Shown: positions 45,175 through 54,758 of the stretch, piece by piece
Layout: each line of letters begins with the position of its first letter
How positions within the stretch are numbered: position 1 is the stretch's first letter
Origin: Erythrobacter sp.
GTDB lineage: Bacteria; Pseudomonadota; Alphaproteobacteria; Sphingomonadales; Sphingomonadaceae
Length of the DNA stretch: 64,000 nt
Assembly: GCA_024642565.1 (NCBI GenBank)
Contig: JAHEAV010000012.1
Coordinates: 1 to 64,000, forward strand
Direction: 5' to 3'
Made by a program: the position numbers and the translations under genes
Notes under the pieces: model-generated
What the model saw: only the letters and a program-made list of their open reading frames with translations
What the model was told of the DNA's origin: nothing
The model's database searches: none

Positions 45175-45745
45175 TTATACGCCCCGTATGAAGCAGCGCT
45201 ATGACGATATGATCGTCAAGGCGATGACCGAAAAATTCGGTTACAAGAACCGGATGGAAGTCCCGCGGCTCGAGAAGATCACGCTCAATATGGGTGTGGG
45301 CGAAGCGAGCCAGGACAAGAAAAAGGTTCAGACTGCTGCCGAAGAAATGGCACTGATCGCTGGCCAGAAGCCGGTTATCACCAAGGCCAAGAAGTCGATC
45401 GCTCAGTTCAAGCTGCGCGAAGGCATGCCAATCGGTTGCAAGGTAACCTTGCGCCGCGAACGCATGTATGAGTTCATGGACCGCCTGGTTACAGTTGCAA
45501 TGCCCCGCATTCGTGACTTTCGTGGCCTCAACCCGAAGAGCTTTGATGGCCGTGGCAATTACGCCATGGGCTTGAAAGAGCAGATCATCTTTCCCGAGAT
45601 CTCTTACGACAAGATCGAAAAGGTCCGCGGGATGGATATCATCGTTACCACCACGGCGAACACCGATGACGAAGCACGTGAATTGCTGCGTCTGTTCGGA
45701 TTCCCGTACCCGGCTGAAGAAGCCGACGAACAGCAGGCCGCGTGA
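45167..45745 (+). CDS. rplE: 50S ribosomal protein L5
   Basis: A 192-residue central-protuberance protein that binds 5S rRNA. It contains [21 protein letters not shown]-type start ([25 protein letters not shown]), [32 protein letters not shown] and the 5S-binding C-terminal part with [34 protein letters not shown] short acidic tail ends the protein. Confidence 0.98.
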   Translation: MADYTPRMKQRYDDMIVKAMTEKFGYKNRMEVPRLEKITLNMGVGEASQDKKKVQTAAEEMALIAGQKPVITKAKKSIAQFKLREGMPIGCKVTLRRERMYEFMDRLVTVAMPRIRDFRGLNPKSFDGRGNYAMGLKEQIIFPEISYDKIEKVRGMDIIVTTTANTDDEARELLRLFGFPYPAEEADEQQAA

Positions 45746-45773
45746 GCGGTAAGAAGAAGAGAGCTTAAGTCCA

Positions 45774-46079
45774 ATGGCGAAACTGAGTTCCGTAAACAAG
45801 AACGAGCGACGTAAGAAGCTCGTCAAGAAGTATGCGGCGAAATACGCCCATCTCAAGGCTGTGGCCGATGACCAGTCGCTCGACGAGAGCGAACGGTTGA
45901 TGGCACGTCTGAAGATGGCGGAAATCCCGCGCAACGCGAATCCCACGCGTGTGCGCAACCGTTGTGCAACCACCGGCCGCCCGCGCGGCTATTATCGCAA
46001 GTTCGGCATCAACCGTATCGAACTGCGTAACCTCGGTAACAAGGGCCTTATTCCAGGCCTGACCAAGTCGAGCTGGTGA
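45774..46079 (+). CDS. rpsN: 30S ribosomal protein S14
   Basis: A 101-residue zinc-independent S14 of the proteobacterial long type: [29 protein letters not shown] and [39 protein letters not shown]. The CxxC pairs of the short zinc form are absent, as expected. It follows rplE by 28 bases. Confidence 0.98.
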   Translation: MAKLSSVNKNERRKKLVKKYAAKYAHLKAVADDQSLDESERLMARLKMAEIPRNANPTRVRNRCATTGRPRGYYRKFGINRIELRNLGNKGLIPGLTKSSW

Positions 46080-46090
46080 GGATCTGATAG

Positions 46091-46486
46091 ATGGCTATGA
46101 CCGATCCACTGGGTGATATGCTCACCCGCATCCGCAATGGACAGCAGGCGAAGAAGGATTCCGTCCTTTCGCCAGCATCCAAGCTGCGTGCAAACGTTCT
46201 AGAAGTCCTCCAGCGCGAAGGTTACATTCGCGGTTACACGGAAGATTCCTCGGGCAAGCACCCTGCGCTGCGGATCGAACTGAAATATTTCGAAGGTGAA
46301 CCTGCGATCAAGCATGTTGCCCGTGTCTCCAAGCCTGGCCGCCGCGTCTATTCGGGTTCGAAAGAACTTCCGACAGTCCGCAATGGTCTGGGCATCACCA
46401 TCGTCTCGACGCCGAAGGGTGTGCTTTCTGATATTGAAGCACGCACCCAGAACGTCGGCGGCGAAGTGCTGGCGGAGGTATTCTGA
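46091..46486 (+). CDS. rpsH: 30S ribosomal protein S8
   Basis: A 131-residue 16S-binding protein that in E. coli represses the spc operon. It has [44 protein letters not shown] and ends [27 protein letters not shown]. The rplF start overlaps its last base. Confidence 0.98.
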   Translation: MAMTDPLGDMLTRIRNGQQAKKDSVLSPASKLRANVLEVLQREGYIRGYTEDSSGKHPALRIELKYFEGEPAIKHVARVSKPGRRVYSGSKELPTVRNGLGITIVSTPKGVLSDIEARTQNVGGEVLAEVF

Positions 46487-47019
46487 TGAGCCGCATTGGC
46501 AAACGTGCAGTGGCGATCCCAGCGGGGGTCACTGCCCAGATCGAGGAAGGCATACTCAGCGTAAAGGGGCCCAAGGGCACCCTCTCGCTTGGTCTGCTGG
46601 ACGACATTGATTATAAGGTCGAAGATGGCGCGATCAGCGTCATGCCGGCCAATGAAACCAAGCGGGCCCGTTCCTATTGGGGTATGCAGCGTACGCTGGT
46701 CGCCAATCTGGTTGACGGTGTAACGGACGGCTTCACCAAGGTGCTGGAAATCACCGGTGTGGGTTACCGTGCGAACGCGCAGGGCAGTAATCTGAAGCTG
46801 CAGCTCGGCTACAGCCACGATGTCGATATCGCCGTGCCCGAAGGCATTGAGGTAAAGACCCCCGATCAGACTACGGTTGAGATCAGCGGCAACGATAAGC
46901 AGGCTGTTGGTCAATTCGCTGCCGAAGTCCGCCGCTGGCGCAAGCCCGAACCCTACAAGGGCAAGGGCATCAAGTACCGTGGTGAATACATCTTCCGCAA
47001 GGAAGGGAAGAAGAAGTAA
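46486..47019 (+). CDS. rplF: 50S ribosomal protein L6
   Basis: A 177-residue protein near the sarcin-ricin loop. It has [18 protein letters not shown], the KGPKGTLSL motif, [22 protein letters not shown] and the C-terminal [29 protein letters not shown]. It is followed by rplR after one base. Confidence 0.98.
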   Translation: MSRIGKRAVAIPAGVTAQIEEGILSVKGPKGTLSLGLLDDIDYKVEDGAISVMPANETKRARSYWGMQRTLVANLVDGVTDGFTKVLEITGVGYRANAQGSNLKLQLGYSHDVDIAVPEGIEVKTPDQTTVEISGNDKQAVGQFAAEVRRWRKPEPYKGKGIKYRGEYIFRKEGKKK

Positions 47020-47020
47020 G

Positions 47021-47365
47021 ATGGCCAAGCTTTCTCTATTCGAGCGCCGCCGCCGCCGCGTGCGCACCGCCCTCCGGGCCCGTTCCGGTGATCGTCCCCG
47101 TTTGTCGGTGCACCGCACCGGACGCCACATCTACGCGCAGATCATTGATGACAAGGATGGCCGCACGGTCGCCGCGGCATCGACGCTCGGTGCGAAGATT
47201 TCGGGTGCCAACGTCGATGCCGCCTCGCAAGTGGGCAAGGACATTGCCGCTGCAGCCAAGAAGGCTGGCGTCACCACCGTTGTGTTCGATCGCGGCGGCT
47301 TCCTGTTCCATGGCCGCGTCAAAGCGTTGGCCGACGCCGCGCGCGAAGGCGGTCTGGAGTTCTGA
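47021..47365 (+). CDS. rplR: 50S ribosomal protein L18
   Basis: A 114-residue 5S rRNA-binding protein. It has [50 protein letters not shown] and the C-terminal [28 protein letters not shown]. The ATG at 47021 is set by the conserved start; a longer overlapping frame in rplF is not real. rpsE starts two bases after the stop. Confidence 0.98.
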   Translation: MAKLSLFERRRRRVRTALRARSGDRPRLSVHRTGRHIYAQIIDDKDGRTVAAASTLGAKISGANVDAASQVGKDIAAAAKKAGVTTVVFDRGGFLFHGRVKALADAAREGGLEF

Positions 47366-47367
47366 TT

Positions 47368-48201
47368 ATGGCTGACGAAAACATGACACCCGAAAACGAA
47401 GCAGCCCCCGAAACGGCAGCGGTTGAAGAAACCGTAGCTCAGCCGGAAGCCGTTGCGGCTCCGACTGTGGATGCGGCGGCCGAACCGGCTCCGACCGAAG
47501 AAGCTGCGCCGGCTGCGGATGGTGACCAACCCCGTCAGGGCCGTGGTGGCCGTGGCGGCCGCGACAACAATCGCGGTGGCGGTGGTGGCCGTGACGGCGG
47601 CCGTGATGGCGGCCGTGGCCGTGGCGGACGCGATAACAACCGCCGTGGTGGCCGCGAGGAAGAGGGTGATGGGCTGATTGAAAAGCTGGTCCACATCAAT
47701 CGCGTATCCAAGACGGTGAAGGGCGGTAAGCGCTTTGGTTTCGCCGCCCTGGTCGTGGTCGGTGACGGCACCGGCCGTGTCGGATTTGGTCACGGCAAGG
47801 CACGCGAAGTGCCTGAAGCCATTACCAAGGCGACCGCTGCTGCCAAGAAGAAGATGATCCGCGTGCCGCTGAAAGATGGCCGTACGTTGCACCATGATGG
47901 CAAGGGCCGTTTTGGGGCTGGCCTGGTTAATGTCCGTTCGGCGCCTGCCGGTACCGGCATCATCGCAGGTGGCCCGATGCGCGCCGTGTTCGAAAGCCTG
48001 GGCGTCCACGATGTGGTGACCAAGTCGATCGGCACATCCAACCCATACAACATGGTGCGTGCGACATTCGATGCCCTGACCAATCAGACTTCACCGAAGT
48101 CCGTTGCTCAGCGGCGTGGCAAGAAAGTCGCCGACCTGCTGGGTCGTGGCGGCGCAAGCGAAGCCGAAGCGGAAGCTGACGCTGCAGCATTGACGGAGTA
48201 A
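47368..48201 (+). CDS. rpsE: 30S ribosomal protein S5 with long acidic and RG-rich N-terminal extension
   Basis: A 277-residue S5 against about 165 in E. coli. The conserved core begins near residue 102 ([32 protein letters not shown]) and includes [47 protein letters not shown]. Residues 1-55 are Ala/Glu/Pro-rich and acidic. Residues 56-97 are arginine-glycine repeats such as [10 protein letters not shown] and [14 protein letters not shown] short acidic tail closes the protein. S5 helps decoding accuracy and 30S assembly; the added region is probably disordered and could bind RNA. Confidence 0.96.
   Translation: MADENMTPENEAAPETAAVEETVAQPEAVAAPTVDAAAEPAPTEEAAPAADGDQPRQGRGGRGGRDNNRGGGGGRDGGRDGGRGRGGRDNNRRGGREEEGDGLIEKLVHINRVSKTVKGGKRFGFAALVVVGDGTGRVGFGHGKAREVPEAITKATAAAKKKMIRVPLKDGRTLHHDGKGRFGAGLVNVRSAPAGTGIIAGGPMRAVFESLGVHDVVTKSIGTSNPYNMVRATFDALTNQTSPKSVAQRRGKKVADLLGRGGASEAEAEADAAALTE
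47535..47660 (+). repeat. Internal degenerate repeats encoding the RG-rich part of S5
   Basis: GGCCGTGGCGG and GGCCGTGATGG-like units recur with small changes and encode repeated Arg-Gly-Gly/Asp-Gly-Gly steps. The reading frame is kept throughout. Such repeats are prone to length change by slippage. Confidence 0.7.
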
Positions 48202-48206
48202 GATAG

Positions 48207-48392
48207 ATGGCTGACGCAAAGACCATCACGTTGAAGCAGATCGGTTCGCCGATCCGCCGTCCCGCCGTACAGCGCCAGATGCTGATCGGCCTTGGCCTTA
48301 ACAAGATGAACAAGATTGTCGTCTTGAAGGACACTGCCGAAGTGCGGGGAACAATCGCCAAGTTGCCGCATCTGGTGGCTGTAGTCGATTGA
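48207..48392 (+). CDS. rpmD: 50S ribosomal protein L30
   Basis: A 61-residue protein with [51 protein letters not shown], the complete L30 fold. It starts five bases after rpsE. A hairpin with a T-run follows its stop, separating it from rplO. Confidence 0.97.
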   Translation: MADAKTITLKQIGSPIRRPAVQRQMLIGLGLNKMNKIVVLKDTAEVRGTIAKLPHLVAVVD

Positions 48393-48398
48393 TCCTGA

Positions 48399-48430
48399 TG
48401 TTCCGGCGCAGGCCGGGACATTTTATTTTT
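48399..48430 (+). terminator. Terminator-like hairpin between rpmD and rplO
   Basis: TGTTCCGGC (48399-48407) pairs with GCCGGGACA (48412-48420), nine base pairs including one G-U, with loop GCAG, directly followed by TTTTATTTTT. The structure fits a rho-independent terminator or attenuator and would reduce transcription of rplO, secY and adk relative to upstream genes. Confidence 0.7.
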
Positions 48431-48461
48431 AGCGCGAACAAAGCGAAAGCGAGTGCACACT

Positions 48462-48989
48462 ATGAAACTGAATGAACTCCGCGATAATGATGGTGCCCGT
48501 AAGTCACGCATGCGCGTTGGCCGGGGTATCGGGTCGGGCAAGGGCAAGACTTCCGGCCGCGGCCAGAAGGGCCAGACGAGCCGTTCGGGCGTTTCCATCG
48601 CCGGTTTTGAAGGCGGCCAGATGCCGCTCCACATGCGTTTGCCGAAACGTGGCTTCAACAACCCCTTCGCCAAGGATTATGCCGAAGTAAACCTGGGCAT
48701 GATTCAGAAATTCATCGACGCCAAGAAGATCGACATCAAGAATGTCATCGATCACGCAGCCCTGAAGGCTGCCGGTCTGGCGCGCGGCGGCAAGGATGGT
48801 GTTCGTTTGCTGGGCAAGGGTGAATTGACCGCTAAGATCAAGCTTTCCGTAGCTGGCGCATCCAAGGGTGCGGTTGCTGCAGTCGAAAAGGCAGGTGGAT
48901 CGGTCGAAGTGCTGAAGCCAACCAATCTTGAGGTCAAGGCTGCCAAGGCTGAAGCCACTGCCAAGCGGCTTGAAAAGAAGAAGAAGTAA
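48462..48989 (+). CDS. rplO: 50S ribosomal protein L15
   Basis: A 175-residue late-assembly protein. It has [44 protein letters not shown] and [19 protein letters not shown], typical of L15. The tail has a Lys/Ala-rich stretch ending RLEKKKK that lengthens it past the usual 145-150. The ATG at 48462 follows a GAGTG; GTG at 48453 is possible but less likely. secY follows after 186 bases. Confidence 0.97.
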   Translation: MKLNELRDNDGARKSRMRVGRGIGSGKGKTSGRGQKGQTSRSGVSIAGFEGGQMPLHMRLPKRGFNNPFAKDYAEVNLGMIQKFIDAKKIDIKNVIDHAALKAAGLARGGKDGVRLLGKGELTAKIKLSVAGASKGAVAAVEKAGGSVEVLKPTNLEVKAAKAEATAKRLEKKKK

Positions 48990-49175
48990 GAATTTGCTGT
49001 CCCGGCAATGTTCCGGGCTAGCTATTCACGGGCGTAATTGCCTGTGGACAGCGGCCCCGACTTTGACCGGGACTGCATTTTTTGCAAGTGCAGGGTTCGA
49101 CAATCGGCCATCGGCACCTTATGTGACCAGCGAAGGCCGGGACTGTCCGGCGCCAAGTCAGGGTTCACAATAAAA

Positions 49176-50540
49176 ATGGCATCACGCGCCGACAATATCG
49201 CGAGCAATCTCAGTCTCGCCAATTTCTCGAAAGCGACCGAGCTCAAGAACCGCATTTGGTTCACGATCGGGGCGCTTATCGTGTTCCGCTTCCTCAGCTT
49301 TGTGCCATTGCCCGGCGTCAATCCGCTGGTCCTGGAATCTCTGTATGACCAGACACGGGGCGGAATTCTCGATCTGTTCAACACATTTTCGGGGGGCAGC
49401 CTCGAACGCATGAGTCTGATTGCGTTGGGTGTGATGCCCTACATTACGGCTTCGATCGTGGTGCAGCTTGCTTCTTCGCTCCATCCGGCGCTCGCAGCGC
49501 TGAAGAAGGAAGGCCAGACGGGCCGGCAGAAGATTAACCAGTATACCCGCTATGGCACGGTATTCCTGTGTGCGATCCAGGGCTGGTTTCTGGCCGCCGG
49601 ACTTGAAGCTTACGGCGCGCAAAGCGGCCTGCAAGCGGTGGTGCAGACGGGCTATATGTTCCGTGTCGGCGCGGTGATCAGTCTGGTTGGCGGGACAATG
49701 TTCCTGCTGTGGCTGGGCGAACAGATCACCAGTCGCGGGATCGGTAATGGCGTGTCACTGATCATCATGGCCGGGATTGTGGCGCAGTTCCCCAGTTTCG
49801 TTTCCAACTTGTTTGAAGGTGGCCGCAGCGGTTCGATCAGCCCGTTAATCATTATTGGCTTCATCGGCATGGTTGTCGGGCTTATCCTGTTCATCTGCTT
49901 CATGGAGCGGGCCCAGCGGCGCTTGTTGATCCAATATCCCAAACGGGCAAGCGCGCGCGGGATGATGCAAGCCGATCGCAGCCATTTGCCGCTCAAGATC
50001 AACACGGCTGGCGTTATTCCGCCGATCTTCGCAAGCTCGCTATTGCTGCTGCCACTGACGATTACGCAGTTTGCCGGGAATTCGGTCAGTCCGGATACGC
50101 CCACGGGTGCCGTGCTGCAGTCCATTCTGCAGTATCTCCGTCATGGCCAGCCGCTCTACATGTCGCTCTATGCGGCCGGCATCATCTTCTTCTGCTTCTT
50201 CTATACAGCGGTGGTCTTTAACCCTGAGGAAACAGCGGAAAATCTGAAGAAGAACGGTGGTTTCATTCCTGGGATCCGTCCGGGCAAGCGGACTTCTGAC
50301 TATCTCGACTACGTTCTCACACGTATTACTGTGGTCGGCGCCGCCTATCTGACGCTGGTTTGCGTTATTCCGGAATATATGATCGCGCAAACCGGCATTC
50401 CGTTGTTCCTTGGCGGGACCAGCTTGCTCATCGTGGTGAACGTAACTGTGGATACGATCAGCCAGGTCCAATCCCATTTGCTGGCTCATCAGTATGGTGA
50501 TTTGATCAAGAAGGCCAAGCTGAAGGGCCGCTTGCGCTAG
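49176..50540 (+). CDS. secY: Sec translocon channel protein SecY
   Basis: A 454-residue inner-membrane protein with ten predicted helices, the channel of the Sec translocase. It includes LKNRIWFTIGALIVFRFLSFVPLPGVNP, the plug-like domain after FNTFSGGSLERMSLIALGVMPYITASI and the cytoplasmic loops with RRLLIQYPKR and GFIPGIRPGKRTSDYL. The ATG at 49176 starts the conserved region; the 186-base gap before it has short GC arms such as GCCGG/CCGGC without T-runs. Confidence 0.97.
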   Translation: MASRADNIASNLSLANFSKATELKNRIWFTIGALIVFRFLSFVPLPGVNPLVLESLYDQTRGGILDLFNTFSGGSLERMSLIALGVMPYITASIVVQLASSLHPALAALKKEGQTGRQKINQYTRYGTVFLCAIQGWFLAAGLEAYGAQSGLQAVVQTGYMFRVGAVISLVGGTMFLLWLGEQITSRGIGNGVSLIIMAGIVAQFPSFVSNLFEGGRSGSISPLIIIGFIGMVVGLILFICFMERAQRRLLIQYPKRASARGMMQADRSHLPLKINTAGVIPPIFASSLLLLPLTITQFAGNSVSPDTPTGAVLQSILQYLRHGQPLYMSLYAAGIIFFCFFYTAVVFNPEETAENLKKNGGFIPGIRPGKRTSDYLDYVLTRITVVGAAYLTLVCVIPEYMIAQTGIPLFLGGTSLLIVVNVTVDTISQVQSHLLAHQYGDLIKKAKLKGRLR

Positions 50541-50585
50541 GCGCGATCGGTCTGGCACGCATCCGCGACACTGGGGGCAATCGTT

Positions 50586-51230
50586 TTGAATATCATCCTT
50601 TTGGGACCTCCGGGCGCGGGCAAGGGCACGCAGTCAGCGCGTCTGGTCGAACAATATGGCATGCATCAGCTGTCAACTGGCGACATGTTGCGGGCAGCAG
50701 TCAAAGCGAAGACGCCTGTCGGTCTTGAAGCCAAGGCCGTGATGGAGCGCGGTGAGCTGGTTTCGGACGAGATCGTCTCTGCCCTGATCGATGCCGAACT
50801 GGGTGCAATGGCCCCGGCAACCGGCGCAATATTTGATGGCTATCCCCGCACGGAACCACAGGCGCGGGCGCTGGATGCAATTCTCGAACGGCATGGCCGC
50901 AAACTCGATCATGTTATCGAGCTGGAAGTGGATGAAGATGCGCTGGTTGACCGGATTACCGGCCGCTTCACCTGCGCCAATTGCGGTGCCGGCTATCACG
51001 ATCGCTATCATCTGCCCAAGGTGGACGGGGTTTGCGATCGTTGCGGCGGTACCGAATTCAAGCGGCGGCCGGACGATAACGAAGAAACCGTCCGTATGCG
51101 GATGCAGGAATATCGCGCCAAGACCGCGCCAATTCTGCCTGTTTATGATGCGCGCGGTATTGTCAGTCGTGTCGACGGGATGGCCAGCATTGAAGATGTT
51201 ACCAAGGCGCTTGATGCCATCGTAAGTTAA
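50586..51230 (+). CDS. adk: Adenylate kinase (zinc-finger LID type)
   Basis: A 214-residue enzyme that interconverts AMP, ADP and ATP. It has the P-loop GPPGAGKGTQS (7-17), AMP-binding TGDMLRAAV and DGYPRTEPQ. The LID domain contains CANCG and CDRCG, a four-cysteine zinc site. The start is TTG at 50586, where the conserved beta strand NIILLGPPG begins. In this genome adk is followed not by rpsM but by a SRPBCC gene and gdhA. Confidence 0.97.
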   Translation: MNIILLGPPGAGKGTQSARLVEQYGMHQLSTGDMLRAAVKAKTPVGLEAKAVMERGELVSDEIVSALIDAELGAMAPATGAIFDGYPRTEPQARALDAILERHGRKLDHVIELEVDEDALVDRITGRFTCANCGAGYHDRYHLPKVDGVCDRCGGTEFKRRPDDNEETVRMRMQEYRAKTAPILPVYDARGIVSRVDGMASIEDVTKALDAIVS

Positions 51231-51312
51231 CATCGCCGCATTCGGGCCTACCCCTGCTATTTCCTTGCGTTACGGCTTGGGATAGGAAGGTAGGGAATTG
51301 GGAGTGCGCTTT

Positions 51313-52005
51313 ATGTCCAGACGTCTTACCGCTTTGATGGCCTTGGTTTCCGCCGGATTTCTATGTGCGGTGCCAGCTGCCGCAAAGGTGGTAGAAGAAG
51401 GCGAAGGCAGCTTTGTTACGCGTGACTCGGTAACCGTGAAGGCGGCACCTTACGCTGTCTGGACCGCGCTGATCACTCCGAACAAATGGTGGAGCAACTC
51501 GCACACCTGGTCTGGCAACGCCGAAAATATGTATATCAGCGCGCAGGCTGGGGGTTGCTTTTGCGAACTCCTGCCGATGCCGGCAGACGCGCCCGAAGGT
51601 GTTCGGCGCGGTAGTGCCCATCACATGACCGTGGTGATGGTCGATCCGCCCAAGGCGCTGCGTATGCGGGGCGGACTTGGCCCGCTTCAGAGCGAGCCTG
51701 TTGATGGCGTACTGACGATCACGATGGCGCCGGGCAAGAATGGCACAACCATAACTTTCGAATATGTCGTTGGCGGCTACATGCGCTTCCCGACATCCGA
51801 TATCGCCAAGGCTGTGGATGGCGTGATGAGCCAGCAATTGAACAGTTTGGCTAAGCTTCTGGGGCCGGTTGCGCCTGAGCCGCCAGCCGAAAAGGCGGAA
51901 AAGACTGAAAAGGCCGAGCCTCTCAAGTCAGAAGTCCCCGATCCGAAGAAGGTTGAGACGGTCGACGAGGCCTTCAGTTCCCTTACGGACGACGGGAATT
52001 CCTGA
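51313..52005 (+). CDS. Secreted SRPBCC (START-like) domain protein
   Basis: A 230-residue exported protein with a signal peptide (LTALMALVSAGFLCAVPAAA). The central domain, VTVKAAPYAVWTALITPNKWWSNSHTWSGNAENMYISAQAGGCFCELLP, is a typical SRPBCC helix-grip fold, which often binds hydrophobic ligands. The last 50 residues are Lys/Glu/Pro-rich. GGAG precedes ATG 51313 by eight bases. It sits between adk and gdhA, in the middle of the ribosomal cluster, and is not part of the canonical order. Ligand unknown. Confidence 0.85.
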   Translation: MSRRLTALMALVSAGFLCAVPAAAKVVEEGEGSFVTRDSVTVKAAPYAVWTALITPNKWWSNSHTWSGNAENMYISAQAGGCFCELLPMPADAPEGVRRGSAHHMTVVMVDPPKALRMRGGLGPLQSEPVDGVLTITMAPGKNGTTITFEYVVGGYMRFPTSDIAKAVDGVMSQQLNSLAKLLGPVAPEPPAEKAEKTEKAEPLKSEVPDPKKVETVDEAFSSLTDDGNS

Positions 52006-52163
52006 AAGACTTTGCCTGCCGATTTGCGCATCGGCAATTCGGCGGTAGAAGGGTATCCGGGAATAGGATGCGGTTCGCAGCGTTTGCATCGCACCAATAA
52101 TGGGTCGCAGATAACAATTCGGGGGGCATTTCGCCGCCTGTAGCCCTTTGGGAGGGAGCGATC

Positions 52164-53519
52164 ATGGCGGTTACCGATCACGTAGACCTTGCGACATTCA
52201 TGAAAGGTGTGGAGCGGCGCAACCCGCATCAGCCGGAATTCACGCAGGCCGTTCAGGAAGTGGCGGAGGACATCTTCGATTTCATCGAAGACAAGGAAGC
52301 CTATCACTCCGAACAGATACTTCGCCGGATCACCGAGCCGGACCGGGTCGTCAGCTTCCGTGTCTGCTGGGAAGATGACAATGGTAACATTCGCGTCCAG
52401 CGGGGCTGGCGGGTTCAGAACAACAACGCCATCGGGCCATATAAGGGTGGTATCCGTTTCCATCCCAGCGTGACTGAAAGCGTGCTCAAGTTTCTCGCAT
52501 TCGAACAAACCTTCAAGAATGCGCTCACTGGCCTTCCGATGGGTGGCGGGAAGGGCGGTTCCAATTTCAATCCAAAGGGCAAGTCCGACCGTGAAGTGAT
52601 GCGTTTCTGTCAGAGCTTCATGACGGAACTTTACCGCCATATCGGCGCGGATGTGGATGTGCCTGCAGGCGATATCGGCGTGGGCGGGCGCGAGATCGGT
52701 TATATGTTTGGCCAGTACAAGCGCATCACCAACCACTTCACCGGGGTCTTGACCGGCAAGGGCATGGAATACGGTGGATCGATGATCCGGCCGGAGGCCA
52801 CCGGTTATGGCGCGGTCTATTTCCTGCAGGAAATGCTCAAGCATCGCGGGGACGGGGTAAAGGGCAAAATTGCCGTAATTTCCGGTTCGGGCAACGTCGC
52901 GACGCATGCGGCAGAAAAAATTACCCAAATGGGCGGCAAGGTCGTGACCCTGTCGGATTCGGGCGGGTTTATCCATGATCCCGACGGGATCGATCAGGAC
53001 AAGATTGACTGGATCAAGATCCACAAGACCCGCAATCGTGGCCGTATCAGTGACTATGTAGACCAGTATTCCGGTGCGACATTCCACGAGGGCAAGAACC
53101 CATGGCATGTCAAATGCGATGTCGCTTTGCCTTGCGCAACGCAGAACGAACTGGATGATGAAGAAGCCAAGGCGCTGGTCGCCAATGGCTGTATCGCAGT
53201 TGCCGAAGGGGCAAACATGCCGTCAACGCTTAAGGCAACACATGTCTTCAAGGATGCGAAGATCATGTTCGCACCCGGCAAGGCGGCCAATGCTGGCGGC
53301 GTGGCAGTCTCGGGTCTGGAGATGAGTCAGAATTCCGAACGCCGTTCGTGGAAAGAAGAAGAACTGCAAAAGATGTTACTCGACATCATGCAGGGCATTC
53401 ACAACCGGTGCCTGGCCTATGGCGACAAGGGCAATGGTTACGTCGATTATGTAAAGGGTGCGAATATCGCAGGCTTCAAGAAGGTAGCCGATGCCATGCT
53501 GGCCTTCGGAGTGGTCTGA
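52164..53519 (+). CDS. gdhA: NADP-type glutamate dehydrogenase
   Basis: A 451-residue hexameric dehydrogenase that makes glutamate from 2-oxoglutarate and ammonia. It carries GPYKGGIRFHPSV, LPMGGGKGGSNFNPKGKSD with the catalytic Lys130, GADVDVPAGDIGVGGREIGYMFGQYK, and the nucleotide-binding GNVATHAAEKI. The length is the family norm for small GDH-I. GGGAGGGAGCG precedes the ATG. Its position between adk and rpsM is unusual. Confidence 0.97.
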   Translation: MAVTDHVDLATFMKGVERRNPHQPEFTQAVQEVAEDIFDFIEDKEAYHSEQILRRITEPDRVVSFRVCWEDDNGNIRVQRGWRVQNNNAIGPYKGGIRFHPSVTESVLKFLAFEQTFKNALTGLPMGGGKGGSNFNPKGKSDREVMRFCQSFMTELYRHIGADVDVPAGDIGVGGREIGYMFGQYKRITNHFTGVLTGKGMEYGGSMIRPEATGYGAVYFLQEMLKHRGDGVKGKIAVISGSGNVATHAAEKITQMGGKVVTLSDSGGFIHDPDGIDQDKIDWIKIHKTRNRGRISDYVDQYSGATFHEGKNPWHVKCDVALPCATQNELDDEEAKALVANGCIAVAEGANMPSTLKATHVFKDAKIMFAPGKAANAGGVAVSGLEMSQNSERRSWKEEELQKMLLDIMQGIHNRCLAYGDKGNGYVDYVKGANIAGFKKVADAMLAFGVV

Positions 53520-53823
53520 CCGCCGCGAAAGGCGCGCCCGGTCACTTGGGTTTTGACGGACTGTCAAAGCTGGTGTAATGCCGCTTGCAACGCCGGTTCC
53601 GGCACCCATTTATGTGGGTGCGTATGCTTATGCGCGCTTACCGGTTGACGTCACACGCGAATCGCCTTAAGCGCGCTTTTCATTCGAAATTTCGGGTTAG
53701 TCCGGCAGGCGGCAGCCTTTGCGCGCGCCATCCGGGCTTTACGTCGTTCTGACTGTCCGGAAATTTTGATGAATTGACGCGTTGAGATGGGGGCTGCGTC
53801 CCCTGTGGAGCATGGAGAAGTAA
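53520..53823. other. Gap between gdhA and rpsM
   Basis: This 304-base stretch holds two adjacent hairpin-forming sequences: GCCGG/CCGGC near 53592-53602, and the perfect 7-bp stem GCACCCA/TGGGTGC (53602-53621) with loop TTTATG. A possible -35, TTGACG, lies at 53645. It most likely contains the end of gdhA transcription and the promoter of the rpsM operon, but no T-run follows the hairpins. No gene was found. Confidence 0.6.
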
Positions 53824-54192
53824 GTGGCTCGTATTGCCGGGGTAAATATCCCCACTAACAAGCGTGTGATTATCGCGCTCACCTATATTCATGGTATCGG
53901 CCGGACTACCGCCGTGCAGATTGCAGACAAACTGGGCATCGATCATTCCCGCCGCGTGCAGGATCTCACCGATGCTGAAGTTCTGCAGATCCGTGAAACC
54001 ATCGATGCCGATCATCCAGTTGAAGGCGATCTTCGCCGTACGACTGCGATGAATATCAAGCGTCTGATGGATCTCGCATCCTACCGTGGTTTGCGCCATC
54101 GCAAGGGCCTGCCGGTCCGCGGCCAACGCACCCACACCAATGCCCGCACCCGCAAGGGCAAGGCGAAGCCCATCGCGGGCAAGAAGAAGTAA
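53824..54192 (+). CDS. rpsM: 30S ribosomal protein S13
   Basis: A 122-residue head protein contacting tRNA and the 50S subunit. It has [38 protein letters not shown] and the C-terminal [28 protein letters not shown]. The start is GTG at 53824, with GGAGAAG upstream. It begins the alpha operon. Confidence 0.98.
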   Translation: MARIAGVNIPTNKRVIIALTYIHGIGRTTAVQIADKLGIDHSRRVQDLTDAEVLQIRETIDADHPVEGDLRRTTAMNIKRLMDLASYRGLRHRKGLPVRGQRTHTNARTRKGKAKPIAGKKK

Positions 54193-54246
54193 GACGGCCC
54201 AGTCCGAACCTTACCCCACCTTCTTTAGAAACAGGATACCGAAACC

Positions 54247-54636
54247 ATGGCACGCGAACCACAGCGCATCAGGCGCCGCGAGCGGAAAAACATTTCCAGC
54301 GGTGTTGCGCACGTAAACGCCAGCTTCAACAATACCATGATCACCATCACCGATGCACAGGGCAACGCTATCAGCTGGTCCAGTGCAGGGGCGATGGGCT
54401 TCAAGGGCAGCCGCAAGTCAACACCCTATGCCGCTCAGGTGGCTGCGGATGACGCTGGCAAGAAAGCCGCCGAACACGGCGTGCGGACTCTTGAAGTTGA
54501 AGTCAAAGGCCCGGGTTCCGGCCGCGAAAGCGCGCTGCGTGCCCTCCAGGCCGTTGGCTTTACGATCACCTCGATCCGCGATGTGACGCCGATCCCGCAT
54601 AACGGGGTTCGCCCGTCCAAGCGGCGTCGCGTCTGA
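54247..54636 (+). CDS. rpsK: 30S ribosomal protein S11
   Basis: A 129-residue platform protein with [50 protein letters not shown], then [42 protein letters not shown]. It follows rpsM after 54 bases. A hairpin with a T-run lies between it and rpoA. Confidence 0.98.
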   Translation: MAREPQRIRRRERKNISSGVAHVNASFNNTMITITDAQGNAISWSSAGAMGFKGSRKSTPYAAQVAADDAGKKAAEHGVRTLEVEVKGPGSGRESALRALQAVGFTITSIRDVTPIPHNGVRPSKRRRV

Positions 54637-54650
54637 TCTGTAAGCTATCC

Positions 54651-54685
54651 GGTGGCCTGCAAATACTTGCAGGTTGCCGATTTTT
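54651..54685 (+). terminator. Attenuator-like hairpin between rpsK and rpoA
   Basis: GGTGGCCTGCAA (54651-54662) pairs with TTGCAGGTTGCC (54667-54678) around an ATAC loop; the inner seven pairs are perfect and three G-U pairs extend the stem. GA and five Ts follow. A second stem, GGACCGG/CCGGTCC (54689-54730), lies between it and rpoA. Confidence 0.55.
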
Positions 54686-54758
54686 CACGGACCGGCCGCG
54701 GGGTTAGCCCACAAGGCACCGCACCGGTCCTGCCCGAACCGAACACCAGGGGATATCC

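Noticed and set aside
53592-53621. Two adjacent hairpins after gdhA as a rho-independent terminator
   Set aside because: No T-run follows either stem on either strand, so they were noted in the gap and not called a terminator.
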